Shown piece by piece: positions 24,164 to 32,484 of a stretch of 56,347 nt of DNA. The translations under genes were made by a program, and so were the position numbers. A model generated the notes under the pieces. That model made no database searches. It was not told where the DNA came from and worked only from the letters and a program-made list of their open reading frames with translations. Where the stretch lies: NCBI GenBank assembly GCA_031422555.1, contig JANPLZ010000007.1, positions 1 through 56,347 of the forward strand, written 5' to 3'. How positions within the stretch are numbered: the stretch's first letter is position 1; each line of letters starts with the position of its first letter. The DNA is from JANNAT01 sp031422555 (GTDB lineage: Bacteria; Pseudomonadota; Alphaproteobacteria; Rhodobacterales; Rhodobacteraceae).

Positions 24164-24204
24164 AGGGGGGGGTCACACCCCCCTGCGTCAATCGAAGGTC
24201 GATT
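24164..24204 (+). terminator. paired hairpins between fabD and fabG
   Basis: AGGGGGG/CCCCCCT (24164-24170 with 24178-24184) and AATCGA/TCGATT (24190-24195 with 24199-24204) form two short perfect stems after the fabD stop. There is no T-tract, so they may only weaken read-through into fabG or protect the fabD transcript. Confidence 0.4.
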
Positions 24205-24217
24205 GCCGCCCCCCCGT

Positions 24218-24240
24218 GGAGTATTTGTGCCAAAATGAAA
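24218..24240 (+). repeat. dispersed 23-bp intergenic repeat, copy 1
   Basis: The 23-bp segment begins GGAGTATTT and ends CCAAAATGAAA. It matches 21 of 23 bases of the copy at 28991-29013; a third, inverted copy lies at 29031-29053. All are between genes. Confidence 0.6.
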
Positions 24241-24333
24241 TGCAATTTGAGGTAAAGTTTAGCGATAACCGGCAGCAGTCCGGGCAGTTGCTGTGGTGAG
24301 GCTTTGACTGAAAACGGGACAGGAAAACGAATA

Positions 24334-25071
24334 ATGTTCGATCTGAGTGGAAAATCAGCCTTGATCACCGGGGCATCGGGCGGGATTGGCGCGGCCATTG
24401 CGCGCCATCTGCATGCCGCCGGGGCCAGCGTGGCGCTGTCGGGCACGCGGGTGGACCCGCTGGAGGCGCTGGCGGCCGAGCTGGGCGCGCGCGCCTATGT
24501 GTTGCCGTGCAACCTTGGCGATGCGGCGGCGGTAGAGGCGCTGCCCAAGGCCGCCCTTGCGGCGATGGGGGCGGTGGATATTCTGGTCAACAACGCCGGT
24601 ATCACACGCGACAATCTGTTCATGCGGATGTCGGATGAGGAATGGCAATCGGTGATCGACGTCAATCTGACCGCCACCTTCCGGCTGTGCCGCGGCGTGG
24701 TGCGCGGCATGATGAAGGCGCGCTGGGGGCGGATTGTGAACATCACCTCGGTCGTCGGGCATTCGGGCAATCCGGGGCAGGGCAATTATGCCGCCGCCAA
24801 AGCGGGCACGCTGGCGATGTCGAAATCCTTGGCCATCGAAGTGGCCAGCCGGGGAATTACCGTGAACTGCGTGGCACCCGGGCTGATCGCTACCGCGATG
24901 ACCGACAAGCTGAACGACGAGCAGCGCGCGCGCATCCTGACCGGCGTGCCGGCGGGCCGGATGGGAGAGGCTGGCGAAGTCGCGGCGGCGGTGTTGTATC
25001 TGGCCTCATCCGAGGCGGGCTATGTGACCGGATCGACGCTGCATGTGAACGGTGGCGGGTTTTTGGGATAG
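24334..25071 (+). CDS. fabG: 3-oxoacyl-ACP reductase FabG
   Basis: FabG reduces 3-oxoacyl-ACP with NADPH. The 245-residue length is typical of the short-chain dehydrogenase family. It has the cofactor motif TGASGGIG (residues 12-19), NNAG at 86-89, and the catalytic residues Ser139, Tyr152 and Lys156 (NYAAAKAG). The ATG at 24334 is preceded by AGGA; a TTG 30 bases upstream is in frame but has a poorer site. The C-terminal VTGSTLHVNGGGFLG is characteristic. fabD is upstream on the same strand. Confidence 0.95.
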   Translation: MFDLSGKSALITGASGGIGAAIARHLHAAGASVALSGTRVDPLEALAAELGARAYVLPCNLGDAAAVEALPKAALAAMGAVDILVNNAGITRDNLFMRMSDEEWQSVIDVNLTATFRLCRGVVRGMMKARWGRIVNITSVVGHSGNPGQGNYAAAKAGTLAMSKSLAIEVASRGITVNCVAPGLIATAMTDKLNDEQRARILTGVPAGRMGEAGEVAAAVLYLASSEAGYVTGSTLHVNGGGFLG

Positions 25072-25077
25072 TGCCGG

Positions 25078-25842
25078 ATGCGTGACGAGGTCTCATACGA
25101 GACGATCTTTGAGGGCCGACACATGCGGGCGCTGTGTTTTAACCCGGATGGGCGCAATCTGCGGGTGCGGCTGAACCACCGTCGCAACGGCGATGGCGGC
25201 TTTGACCTACCAGAGCCGCAAGCAGGGGCGATCAAGGCGGGTTACGCAAATCTGTGGCTACAAACGGCCGAAAATGACTACTATGTGAACGCTGATCTGC
25301 CGGGCTTGCGGCAGGTTCTGGTCAAATTCTGTGCGCGGTTTGATCAGGTGTCGGCGGTGGGATTTTCGATGGGGGGGTTTGGCGCGGTTTTGCTGTCAAA
25401 ATCCCTGCATCTGACCCAAGCGGTGCTGATCTCGCCGCAACGGTTGGGGTTTCCCAGAACGGCGCCGTTTGTGTCGGAAGACGCGATTGAACTTGCGGCC
25501 TTTACCACCGGGGATCAGCCTGATCTGGACGGGATTTCACCCGGTTTGCGCGGCATTGTGCTGTTTGATCCGTTTGCCGGTAAAGGCCGGGATCGCACCT
25601 ATGCCCGCCATCTGGGACGGATTGCACCGGGCTTGCGGCTGTTGGCGCTGCCGGGGGGCGGTCATCCGGCCACGGTCATGTTGGGGGAAGCAAAGAAATT
25701 CGGGGCCTTTCAGCGCGCCACGTTTGTTGACGATATCAACCCGGCAGAGTTGCGCCACGTGCATCGGTCGGCGCGCGGCGGGTCCGCGCGGTATGAGGCG
25801 ATGATCGTCAAATACCTTGGGTCGCGGTTTGACCGCAGTTAG
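25078..25842 (+). CDS. alpha/beta-hydrolase-like protein of unknown function
   Basis: The 254-residue protein lies 6 bases after fabG. It has a nucleophile-elbow motif GFSMGGFGA (residues 98-106) between a predicted strand and helix, and a later GGGHPAT that could supply a histidine. The N-terminal part (GRHMRALCFNPDGRNLRVRLNHR) does not look like a standard hydrolase, and I recognise no specific family. It could be an esterase or a non-catalytic alpha/beta fold protein. Co-transcription with fabG is possible from spacing. Confidence 0.7.
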   Translation: MRDEVSYETIFEGRHMRALCFNPDGRNLRVRLNHRRNGDGGFDLPEPQAGAIKAGYANLWLQTAENDYYVNADLPGLRQVLVKFCARFDQVSAVGFSMGGFGAVLLSKSLHLTQAVLISPQRLGFPRTAPFVSEDAIELAAFTTGDQPDLDGISPGLRGIVLFDPFAGKGRDRTYARHLGRIAPGLRLLALPGGGHPATVMLGEAKKFGAFQRATFVDDINPAELRHVHRSARGGSARYEAMIVKYLGSRFDRS

Positions 25843-25854
25843 CGAAGACGCGGC

Positions 25855-27300
25855 CTAGCCAAAGATAAAGTCGCCGGGATCAATCTGGGTTGGCCGGATG
25901 TTCAGCACGGTCACGCGGATGTCGGCGGTGACAATCTGGCTGCCTTGCGCCGTGCCGATGATGCGCAGATCCGACCAGACCGCGCCTTCAAATTGCAGCT
26001 TGTCGACGCCATTGGTGAAATCGGTGATCACGTCGGTGTCCCCGGATCCACTAAAGCCGGAGCCACTAAAGCCGGGTCCATTAAACACGAACACGTCCGC
26101 ACCAGCCCCGCCCGTCAGGGTATCGGCACCAGCGTCGCCCCCCAGCCGGTCATTGCCGCTGCCACCAAACAAGGCGTCATTGCCCCCAGCCCCCCAAAGG
26201 CTGTCGCTGCCATAGCCGCCAAACAGCCGGTCATCGCCGCCTTGGCCAAAGGCATAATCATGGCCATTGCCCAGCCAGATCTGTTCAGCTGCCGCCGAGC
26301 CGATAACGCGGTCATTTCCCGACAGGGTGCTGACCGAAGTGATGCCACCGCCAAGATGCACATCATCCGTGCCCGCCGTCAGGCGCAACGATTCCACCGC
26401 GTTCAGATCGACAAACAGCGCGGGGCCGCCGGTCTGGCCCACAATGCGCGCGTTGGTGGGGCCGGTGTCTGTCACCGTGACCCCGATGGTCCGGCTGGCC
26501 AGCGTGACGCTGTCGGTGCCTTTGCCCGCCCAGACCTGCACCATGCCAGAGGCGCCAAGGGTCAGGCTGTCATCGCGCGTGGTGCCAGCCCGATAAGAGA
26601 ACCCGGAGGGATCCGGGTTGGCTGCCGTGCCCGGCAGGGCCGCAAGGGCCAAAGCCCGGCCCAGCCCCGCGGCGTAGCCATGGGTTGAACTGTAGTGGAT
26701 ATAGTCACTTTGAAACATTTGGGCATCCGTTATGCCAGCGGTGCGGGCCACCAGATCGGGATCAACCAGATGAATCCGCGGGCTGGACGCTGCAAGGTCG
26801 GTCTGGGCTGCTTGCACCGCCAGCCAGTTCCGGGTCTGACCTTCGGTCAGATCGCGGTTGGTCAGCGACGCCGTGGCCATGCCGGAAATCACCAGATCAT
26901 GCGTGCCAAAGCGCGCCGTCATCGCCGCATTCAGCGCCGCAAGATTGCTGCCATAGCTTTGCGCCGCCGCCGCGGAAAAGATATCCGCGCCGCCATGCAG
27001 CCAGATCATGCCGTCCAGATAGGCCCCGGGCACATAGGTGGCCGAGGCGGGGTTCAACAAACCGTCCAACTGGCGCAGCAAGGCGCGGAACAATTCGCCC
27101 TGCCCGGGATTGCCCCCCGCCGACCAATCGCCCCCGCCGCCATCCAGCAAAGACGACAACGGTGATCCGTTCACCGCCAGATGCACCAGCATCCCACCCA
27201 TCGCCTGCGCCCGATCAAGGCTGGCTTTGATGATGTCCGAATTATTGGCGTTCGATTGGCCGGCGAGTATCAGGATGGGAATCGATTGGGTGGCGGCCAT
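25855..27300 (-). CDS. SGNH/sialate O-acetylesterase-like enzyme with RTX repeats
   Basis: The 481-residue protein has an N-terminal SGNH-hydrolase-like domain. GQSN (residues 14-17) carries the candidate catalytic Ser, and SDYIHYSSTHGY carries a DxxH pair. The C-terminal half has RTX calcium-binding nonapeptides (GGDDRLFGG, GGNDALFGG, GAGADVFVFNG). The end sequence DPGDFIFG and the lack of a signal peptide fit type I secretion. A duplicated GFSGSG insert precedes the final RTX strand. No TolC or ABC secretion genes are in the window. Probably a secreted esterase acting on a carbohydrate; substrate unknown. Confidence 0.8.
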   Translation of the reverse strand: MAATQSIPILILAGQSNANNSDIIKASLDRAQAMGGMLVHLAVNGSPLSSLLDGGGGDWSAGGNPGQGELFRALLRQLDGLLNPASATYVPGAYLDGMIWLHGGADIFSAAAAQSYGSNLAALNAAMTARFGTHDLVISGMATASLTNRDLTEGQTRNWLAVQAAQTDLAASSPRIHLVDPDLVARTAGITDAQMFQSDYIHYSSTHGYAAGLGRALALAALPGTAANPDPSGFSYRAGTTRDDSLTLGASGMVQVWAGKGTDSVTLASRTIGVTVTDTGPTNARIVGQTGGPALFVDLNAVESLRLTAGTDDVHLGGGITSVSTLSGNDRVIGSAAAEQIWLGNGHDYAFGQGGDDRLFGGYGSDSLWGAGGNDALFGGSGNDRLGGDAGADTLTGGAGADVFVFNGPGFSGSGFSGSGDTDVITDFTNGVDKLQFEGAVWSDLRIIGTAQGSQIVTADIRVTVLNIRPTQIDPGDFIFG

Positions 27301-27447
27301 GGCGGGAGCGTCCTTGCAAGGGTTTCATGCAAGGTAACGCGGGCTGGTAAACCATACCTTTCGAGCGGCAGGCTTAACCTTTACAAGTTTAGCGACCGCT
27401 TGCTATGCAGGGCGAGGAGGGCGGCAAGGATGGCGGTGAAAGTCCTG

Positions 27448-27476
27448 TTGCCATAAGGGATGCGCCTTGCTATAGC
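27448..27476 (+). promoter_or_regulatory. candidate promoter of acpP
   Basis: TTGCCA (27448-27453), a 17-base spacer and TATAGC (27471-27476) form a good sigma70-type match about 115 bases upstream of acpP. This gap separates acpP from the divergent RTX gene. Confidence 0.45.
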
Positions 27477-27591
27477 GCGGCTGAATTGATCGGCGGGGTG
27501 GTTCGATGGCCCCAAGGATTTGTCTGATGCGGCAGTTCATCGGAATGGTTTGAAGGTCGGGACGCGTCCCGCCACGGAAAAGGAAATTGAC

Positions 27592-27825
27592 ATGAGCGAC
27601 ATCGCTGACCGCGTAAAGAAGATCGTCGTCGAGCATCTGGGCGTCGAAGCTGAAAAAGTGACCGAGACCGCGTCGTTTATCGACGATCTTGGCGCTGACA
27701 GCCTTGATACCGTCGAGTTGGTGATGGCGTTTGAAGAAGAGTTTGGCATCGAAATTCCGGATGATGCCGCCGAAACCATCCAGACATTTGGCGATGCGGT
27801 AAAGTTCATCTCGTCGGCTGCGTAA
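27592..27825 (+). CDS. acpP: acyl carrier protein
   Basis: AcpP carries growing acyl chains on a 4'-phosphopantetheine arm. The 77-residue acidic protein has the attachment site DDLGADSLDTVELVM (Ser37) and the family ends MSDIADRVKKIVVEHLG and FGDAVKFISS. The ATG at 27592 follows AAGGAAA. It has its own candidate promoter and a strong terminator, so it appears to be transcribed alone. In many relatives it sits directly between fabG and fabF; here accessory genes intervene on both sides. Confidence 0.97.
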   Translation: MSDIADRVKKIVVEHLGVEAEKVTETASFIDDLGADSLDTVELVMAFEEEFGIEIPDDAAETIQTFGDAVKFISSAA

Positions 27826-27865
27826 GCTGACAGGCGCAACATCGGTTGCGACCGGACGCGATCAG

Positions 27866-27888
27866 GGCACCCTTTGGGGTGCCTTTTT
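27866..27888 (+). terminator. terminator of acpP
   Basis: GGCACCC (27866-27872), loop TTTG, GGGTGCC (27877-27883) and five T residues form a classical intrinsic terminator 41 bases past acpP. Confidence 0.88.
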
Positions 27889-27950
27889 CGTTTGTGGCCT
27901 CGGGTTTGGCTTTGCGCTATCGTGGCGCAAACACCTTGCAGGAGCCGATG

Positions 27951-28925
27951 ATGCGCCAGTTCAATCAACCTTTGGGCGGCAATGACATGGCGCGGTTTGG
28001 CGGGCCTGCCACGATGATGCGGCTGCCGACACAAGCCGGTGCCGCCGGGCTGGATGTGGCATTTATCGGTATTCCGATGGATCATGGCACGTCGAACCGG
28101 TCCGGCACCCGGCTGGGTCCGCGCCAGATCCGTGACGAGTCGCGGATGCTGCGACCCTATAACATGGCCACGGGGGCGGCGCCGTTTGATCATCTGCAGG
28201 TGGCCGATATCGGCGATGTGCCGATCAACACGTTTGATCTGAAAAAGACCGTCGACATCATCACCGGGTATTACACTGGTGTGTTGGCGCAGGACGTGAT
28301 CCCGCTGACGCTGGGCGGCGATCATACGCTGACCTGGCCGATTTTGCGGGCGATCAAGGCGCGGCATGGGCCGGTGGCTTTGATCCATGTCGATGCGCAT
28401 GCCGATGTGAATGACACGATGTTTGGCGAAACCGTGGCACATGGCTGCCCGTTCCGCCGGGCATGGGAAGATGGCTGTCTGATCAATACATCGGTGTTTC
28501 AGATCGGTCTGCGCGGCACCGGTTACGGGCCGGATGATTTCAACTGGGCGCGGCAGCAAGGCTGGACGGTGGTGCAGGCCGAGGAATGCTGGCACCGGTC
28601 CCTGTCGCCGATGATGGCGCGGATCAGAGCGATGATCGGCGATGCGCCGGTCTATATCAGCTTTGACATCGACAGCCTTGACCCGGCTTTTGCGCCCGGC
28701 ACCGGCACGGTGGAACCCGGCGGGCTGACGATCTGGCAAGGTCTGGAAATTCTGCGCGGCTGCGCGGGGTTGAACATTGTCGGCGGCGATCTGGTGGAAG
28801 TGTCGCCGCCCTATGATCCTTCGGGCAACACCGCGTTGATCGGGGCGAATCTGTTGTATGAAATGCTGTGTGTGCTGCCGGGTGTGCCGCAAAAGCCGTT
28901 TGTCGGGCAGGGTTTGGTGGGGTGA
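27951..28925 (+). CDS. speB: agmatinase/ureohydrolase family protein
   Basis: The 324-residue product belongs to the manganese ureohydrolases that split urea from agmatine or related guanidino acids. The metal-binding signatures are GGDHTLTWP, HVDAHADVND and SFDIDSLDPAFAPGTG. GGAG sits 6 bases before the ATG at 27951; an ATG three bases earlier is also possible. Guanidinobutyrase or guanidinopropionase activity cannot be excluded, because substrate choice is not visible from these motifs. It converges with the RND operon. Confidence 0.85.
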   Translation: MRQFNQPLGGNDMARFGGPATMMRLPTQAGAAGLDVAFIGIPMDHGTSNRSGTRLGPRQIRDESRMLRPYNMATGAAPFDHLQVADIGDVPINTFDLKKTVDIITGYYTGVLAQDVIPLTLGGDHTLTWPILRAIKARHGPVALIHVDAHADVNDTMFGETVAHGCPFRRAWEDGCLINTSVFQIGLRGTGYGPDDFNWARQQGWTVVQAEECWHRSLSPMMARIRAMIGDAPVYISFDIDSLDPAFAPGTGTVEPGGLTIWQGLEILRGCAGLNIVGGDLVEVSPPYDPSGNTALIGANLLYEMLCVLPGVPQKPFVGQGLVG

Positions 28926-28990
28926 TTGACGGTTGGGGCGACCCCCCCTATGTCCGGCGCGTGGGTTTTGCCCCAACGATGCCTCCGGCG

Positions 28991-29053
28991 GGAGTATTTT
29001 AGCCAAAATGAAACGCAATACGGTCTGCGGGTTTCATTTTGGCCCAAATACTC
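28991..29053. repeat. inverted pair of the 23-bp intergenic repeat, likely bidirectional terminator
   Basis: Copy 2 (28991-29013) and the inverted copy 3 (29031-29053) of the GGAGTATTT...CCAAAATGAAA repeat face each other across 17 bases. They can form a stem of about 23 bp with two mismatches. They lie between the converging speB and RND genes, where a two-way terminator is expected. Confidence 0.6.
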
Positions 29054-29104
29054 ATCTTACTTTCACCTGCGCCGCCGACCGGCCCCGGTGGGTTGGTGTT
29101 GGTG

Positions 29105-32100
29105 TCACTCGGCTGCGGCCAGATCGCCTTTGCGCGGTTTTTGGGTGGGTTCCAAGGCACCCAATCGGTCGCGCAAGGACGTCTGTTCTGCGGCCAGAAG
29201 GCTGGTCATCGACGCTTGCGCCGCCTGCAAACCGTCCAGCCGTTCGGCCAGAACATAGGACGGCACTTCGGCTGGTTCCGCCTCTTTAGGCCCGACCATG
29301 CGGCTGAACATCCACGCCAGCAGTCGGGAAAGATCATCCATGATCAGATAAAACGATGGCACGATCACAAGGCTTAGCACCGTTGACACGATGATGCCGC
29401 CGATCACGGCGGTCGCCATCGGGGCGCGGAACGCCCCGCCTTCGCCCACGCCCAAAGCCGAAGGCAACATGCCCGCCGACATGGCGATGGATGTCATCAC
29501 GATGGGCTGGGCGCGTTTGTGGCCCGCCTCGATGACGGCGGCCATGCGCTCAAAACCACGGGCGCGCATTTCGATGGCAAAGTCGATCAGCAGGATGGCG
29601 TTTTTGGTCACAATCCCCATCAGCATCAAAATCCCGATCAGCACCGGCATCGACAGCGCCGCGTTGGTCAAGATCAGTGCCGCCGCTACGCCGCCAATGG
29701 CAAGGGGCAGCGAGAACAGGATGGTGAACGGCTGGATCACCGATTTGAACAGCAAAATCAGCACCGTCAGCATCAGCATCAGGCCAAGGATCATTGCCTG
29801 ACCAAAGCTGGCGAACAGTTCCTGCTGCACTTCGGCGTCGCCTGCCTCTTGCAGACGGGCCGAGGCGGGCAGTGCCACGCTGTCGGCGATTTCATTGAAC
29901 CTTGCGCTGGCGGTGCCCAAGGCCACGCCCAAGGGCAGGTTGGCACCGATGGTGGCGATGCGTTCGCGGTTCAGCCGTTCAATCGCCGCCGGACCTTGCC
30001 CGATGGCAATATTCGCCACCGCCGACAAGGGCACGGTGCCGCCGGTGTTGGTGGCGATGCGCAAGGCGGCGATGCGGGTCATATCTTGCCGCGAGACATT
30101 GTTCAGCCGCACTCGCACCGGGATCTGCCGGTTGTCCAACGAGATTTTCGCCAGCCCCGCGTCAAAATCACCAATGGTGCCCACGCGCAGGGTTTCCGCG
30201 ATTTGGGCCGCGGTGATGCCCAGACGGGCGGCTTCATCCGCGCGGGGGGTGATCTGCACTTCGGGACGCGGTAACGCGCCTTTGGTGGACACGTTGGCCA
30301 ACAACGGCTCGCCTGACAACGCCTCTTCCAGACGGGCGACGGCGGTGTTCAGATCGGCTTCGTTTGACGCAAGGATCGAGAAGGACAAATCCCGCTCGCC
30401 CCGGTCATTCAGTTTCAGCGCCAGAATGTCGGGCACCACGGCCAGACGTTTGAAAATCTCAGCTTCGATCTGATCTTGGGGCGCGGTGCGGCCGGTATCG
30501 GTCACCTCGGGCACGATGGCCCCAATCAGCGGAATGCGGCGGCCGAGTTGCGACAGTTTCAACAAAAGGCTTTGGTCCAGCCGTTCCAGAATGACGGTGA
30601 CCGAGGCATAGCGCAGATCAAGGCTGCCGGTGGGCGACGAGCCGCCGAGCACGAAGATATTCATGATGCCGGGGATATCTTCGATTTCGTCCACCATGGC
30701 TTGGGTGGTTTTGTCGGTTTCGGCCAGGGTCGATCCGGGCGGCAATTCGACCGAGATCGAGATGCGGCTGACATCTTCGGGCGGCAAAAAGCTGCCGGGC
30801 ACTTTCAGCATGAAAAAGATCGACACGATCAGCACACCAATCGCCGCGACCAAAGTGACGTAATAGGCCGGCAGTTTCAGCCAGCCGCCGCGCAGGTTTG
30901 GCACCAGCGGAATGCGCCCTTGCGTGGTCAGTTTCACAAACCGCAAGTAGTTGCGCATGACAAAGCCGTCGCCATGTTCGGAATGCCCGGCGTTGCCGTC
31001 TTTGGTTGACATCAGGTAGGCGGCCATCATCGGCGTGATCAGGCGCGCGACCAGCAGTGAAAACAGCACGGCGATAGCCACCGTCAGGCCGAATTGTCGG
31101 AAATACTGCCCAGCGATGCCCGCCATGAACGACACCGGCACAAAGACCGCGACGATGGTGAACGTGGTGGCGATCACCGCAAGGCCGATCTCATCGGCGG
31201 CCTCTATCGCGGCGCGGTAGGGGGTTTTACCCATCCTGATATGGCGGGCGATGTTTTCAATCTCGACAATCGCGTCATCGACCAGAATGCCGGTGGCCAG
31301 CGTGACCGCGAGAAACGACACAAGGTTCAACGAAAAGCCCAGCAAATCCATCACCCAGAACGTCGGCACCGCCGACAATGGCAGCGCTATGGCGGTGATC
31401 AGCGTGGCGCGCCAGTTGCGCAGAAAGGCAAACACTACCAGCACCGCCAGCAATGCGCCTTCGATCAGCGTGGCCAAGGCGGCCTCGTAGTTGCCGTAGG
31501 TGTAAAACACCGTCTCATCGACCAGTTTCAGCTGCACTTGCGGATGATCTTTGCGCACTTGGTCAAGGGTGGCGTTGACGGTTTCGGCCACCGACACTTC
31601 GGAGGCACCCTTGGCGCGGAACACCGCGAAGGTGACCACCTGTTCGCCGTTCAGCCGCGAAAACGACCGAAGTTCCTCGTAAGTATCAATCACTTGGCCC
31701 AGATCCGACAACCGCACAAACCGCCCCGACGGCAGGGCAATCGTGGTGGCGGCCAGTTTGGCCACGGTTGACGCATCGCCCAAAGTGCGGATCGCCTGTT
31801 CGCCCGCGCCGATTTCGCTGCGCCCGGCCCCAAGATTGGTGTTGGTGGCACGCAGTTGCGCATTCACCGCCGAGGCGGAAATGCCGAAACTGTCCAGCTT
31901 GACCGGATCAAGTTCGACGCGAATCTCGCGGTTGGCACCGCCATAGCGGTCAACCTTGCCGACGCCGGGGCGGCCTTGCAGCGCGCGTTTGATCACATCA
32001 TCGACAAACCACGACATCTCTTCGATGGTCAGGTTCGGGGCCGACACCGCAAAAGACATGATCGCCTGGCCTTCGACATCAATGCGGGTGACAACAGGGG

Positions 32101-32473
32101 CCTCTACAGCGCCCGGCAGATCGCCGCGAATGCGGTCAACCGCATCTTTGGTGTCTTGCACGGCTTTGTCGGTCGGCACCTCCATGCGGTATTCCACCAG
32201 CGTGGTCGAAACGCCGTCGGTCACCGTCGAGCGGACGTTTTTCACCCCGGTGATGCCCGATACCGCGTCTTCGATGATCTTGGTGACCTGACTTTCCAAC
32301 TCGGCAGGCGCTGCCCCCGGCTGCACCACCGACACCGCCACCAAAGGCACGTCGATGTTGGGAAAGCGGGTGATCGGCAGGCTGTTGAACGACTGCCAGC
32401 CCAGCACCATCAGGATAAAGAAGGCAAGGATTGGCCCCAACGGGTTACGGATCGACCAGGCGGAAAAATTCAT
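29105..32473 (-). CDS. RND efflux permease, HAE1 family
   Basis: This is the inner-membrane proton-drug antiporter of a tripartite efflux pump. The 1122-residue product has the RND layout: a first helix beginning NPLGPILAFFILM, a large periplasmic loop, and helices 2-6 with the proton-relay Asp pair in GILVDDAIVEIENI. A second periplasmic loop and helices 8-12 follow, with MGIVTKNAILLIDFA. A charged extension of about 90 residues after the last helix is longer than usual. It is 11 bases downstream of the adaptor gene. Substrates are unknown. Confidence 0.94.
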   Translation of the reverse strand: MNFSAWSIRNPLGPILAFFILMVLGWQSFNSLPITRFPNIDVPLVAVSVVQPGAAPAELESQVTKIIEDAVSGITGVKNVRSTVTDGVSTTLVEYRMEVPTDKAVQDTKDAVDRIRGDLPGAVEAPVVTRIDVEGQAIMSFAVSAPNLTIEEMSWFVDDVIKRALQGRPGVGKVDRYGGANREIRVELDPVKLDSFGISASAVNAQLRATNTNLGAGRSEIGAGEQAIRTLGDASTVAKLAATTIALPSGRFVRLSDLGQVIDTYEELRSFSRLNGEQVVTFAVFRAKGASEVSVAETVNATLDQVRKDHPQVQLKLVDETVFYTYGNYEAALATLIEGALLAVLVVFAFLRNWRATLITAIALPLSAVPTFWVMDLLGFSLNLVSFLAVTLATGILVDDAIVEIENIARHIRMGKTPYRAAIEAADEIGLAVIATTFTIVAVFVPVSFMAGIAGQYFRQFGLTVAIAVLFSLLVARLITPMMAAYLMSTKDGNAGHSEHGDGFVMRNYLRFVKLTTQGRIPLVPNLRGGWLKLPAYYVTLVAAIGVLIVSIFFMLKVPGSFLPPEDVSRISISVELPPGSTLAETDKTTQAMVDEIEDIPGIMNIFVLGGSSPTGSLDLRYASVTVILERLDQSLLLKLSQLGRRIPLIGAIVPEVTDTGRTAPQDQIEAEIFKRLAVVPDILALKLNDRGERDLSFSILASNEADLNTAVARLEEALSGEPLLANVSTKGALPRPEVQITPRADEAARLGITAAQIAETLRVGTIGDFDAGLAKISLDNRQIPVRVRLNNVSRQDMTRIAALRIATNTGGTVPLSAVANIAIGQGPAAIERLNRERIATIGANLPLGVALGTASARFNEIADSVALPASARLQEAGDAEVQQELFASFGQAMILGLMLMLTVLILLFKSVIQPFTILFSLPLAIGGVAAALILTNAALSMPVLIGILMLMGIVTKNAILLIDFAIEMRARGFERMAAVIEAGHKRAQPIVMTSIAMSAGMLPSALGVGEGGAFRAPMATAVIGGIIVSTVLSLVIVPSFYLIMDDLSRLLAWMFSRMVGPKEAEPAEVPSYVLAERLDGLQAAQASMTSLLAAEQTSLRDRLGALEPTQKPRKGDLAAAE

Positions 32474-32484
32474 CGCGGATGCCT

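Noticed and set aside
24304..24333. TTG start for fabG
   Set aside because: The ATG at 24334 gives the family-standard length and has a better-placed AGGA.
26040..26260. CRISPR-like periodicity in the RTX region
   Set aside because: The periodicity comes from in-frame Gly/Asp nonapeptide codons within one gene; there are no uniform repeats with unique spacers.
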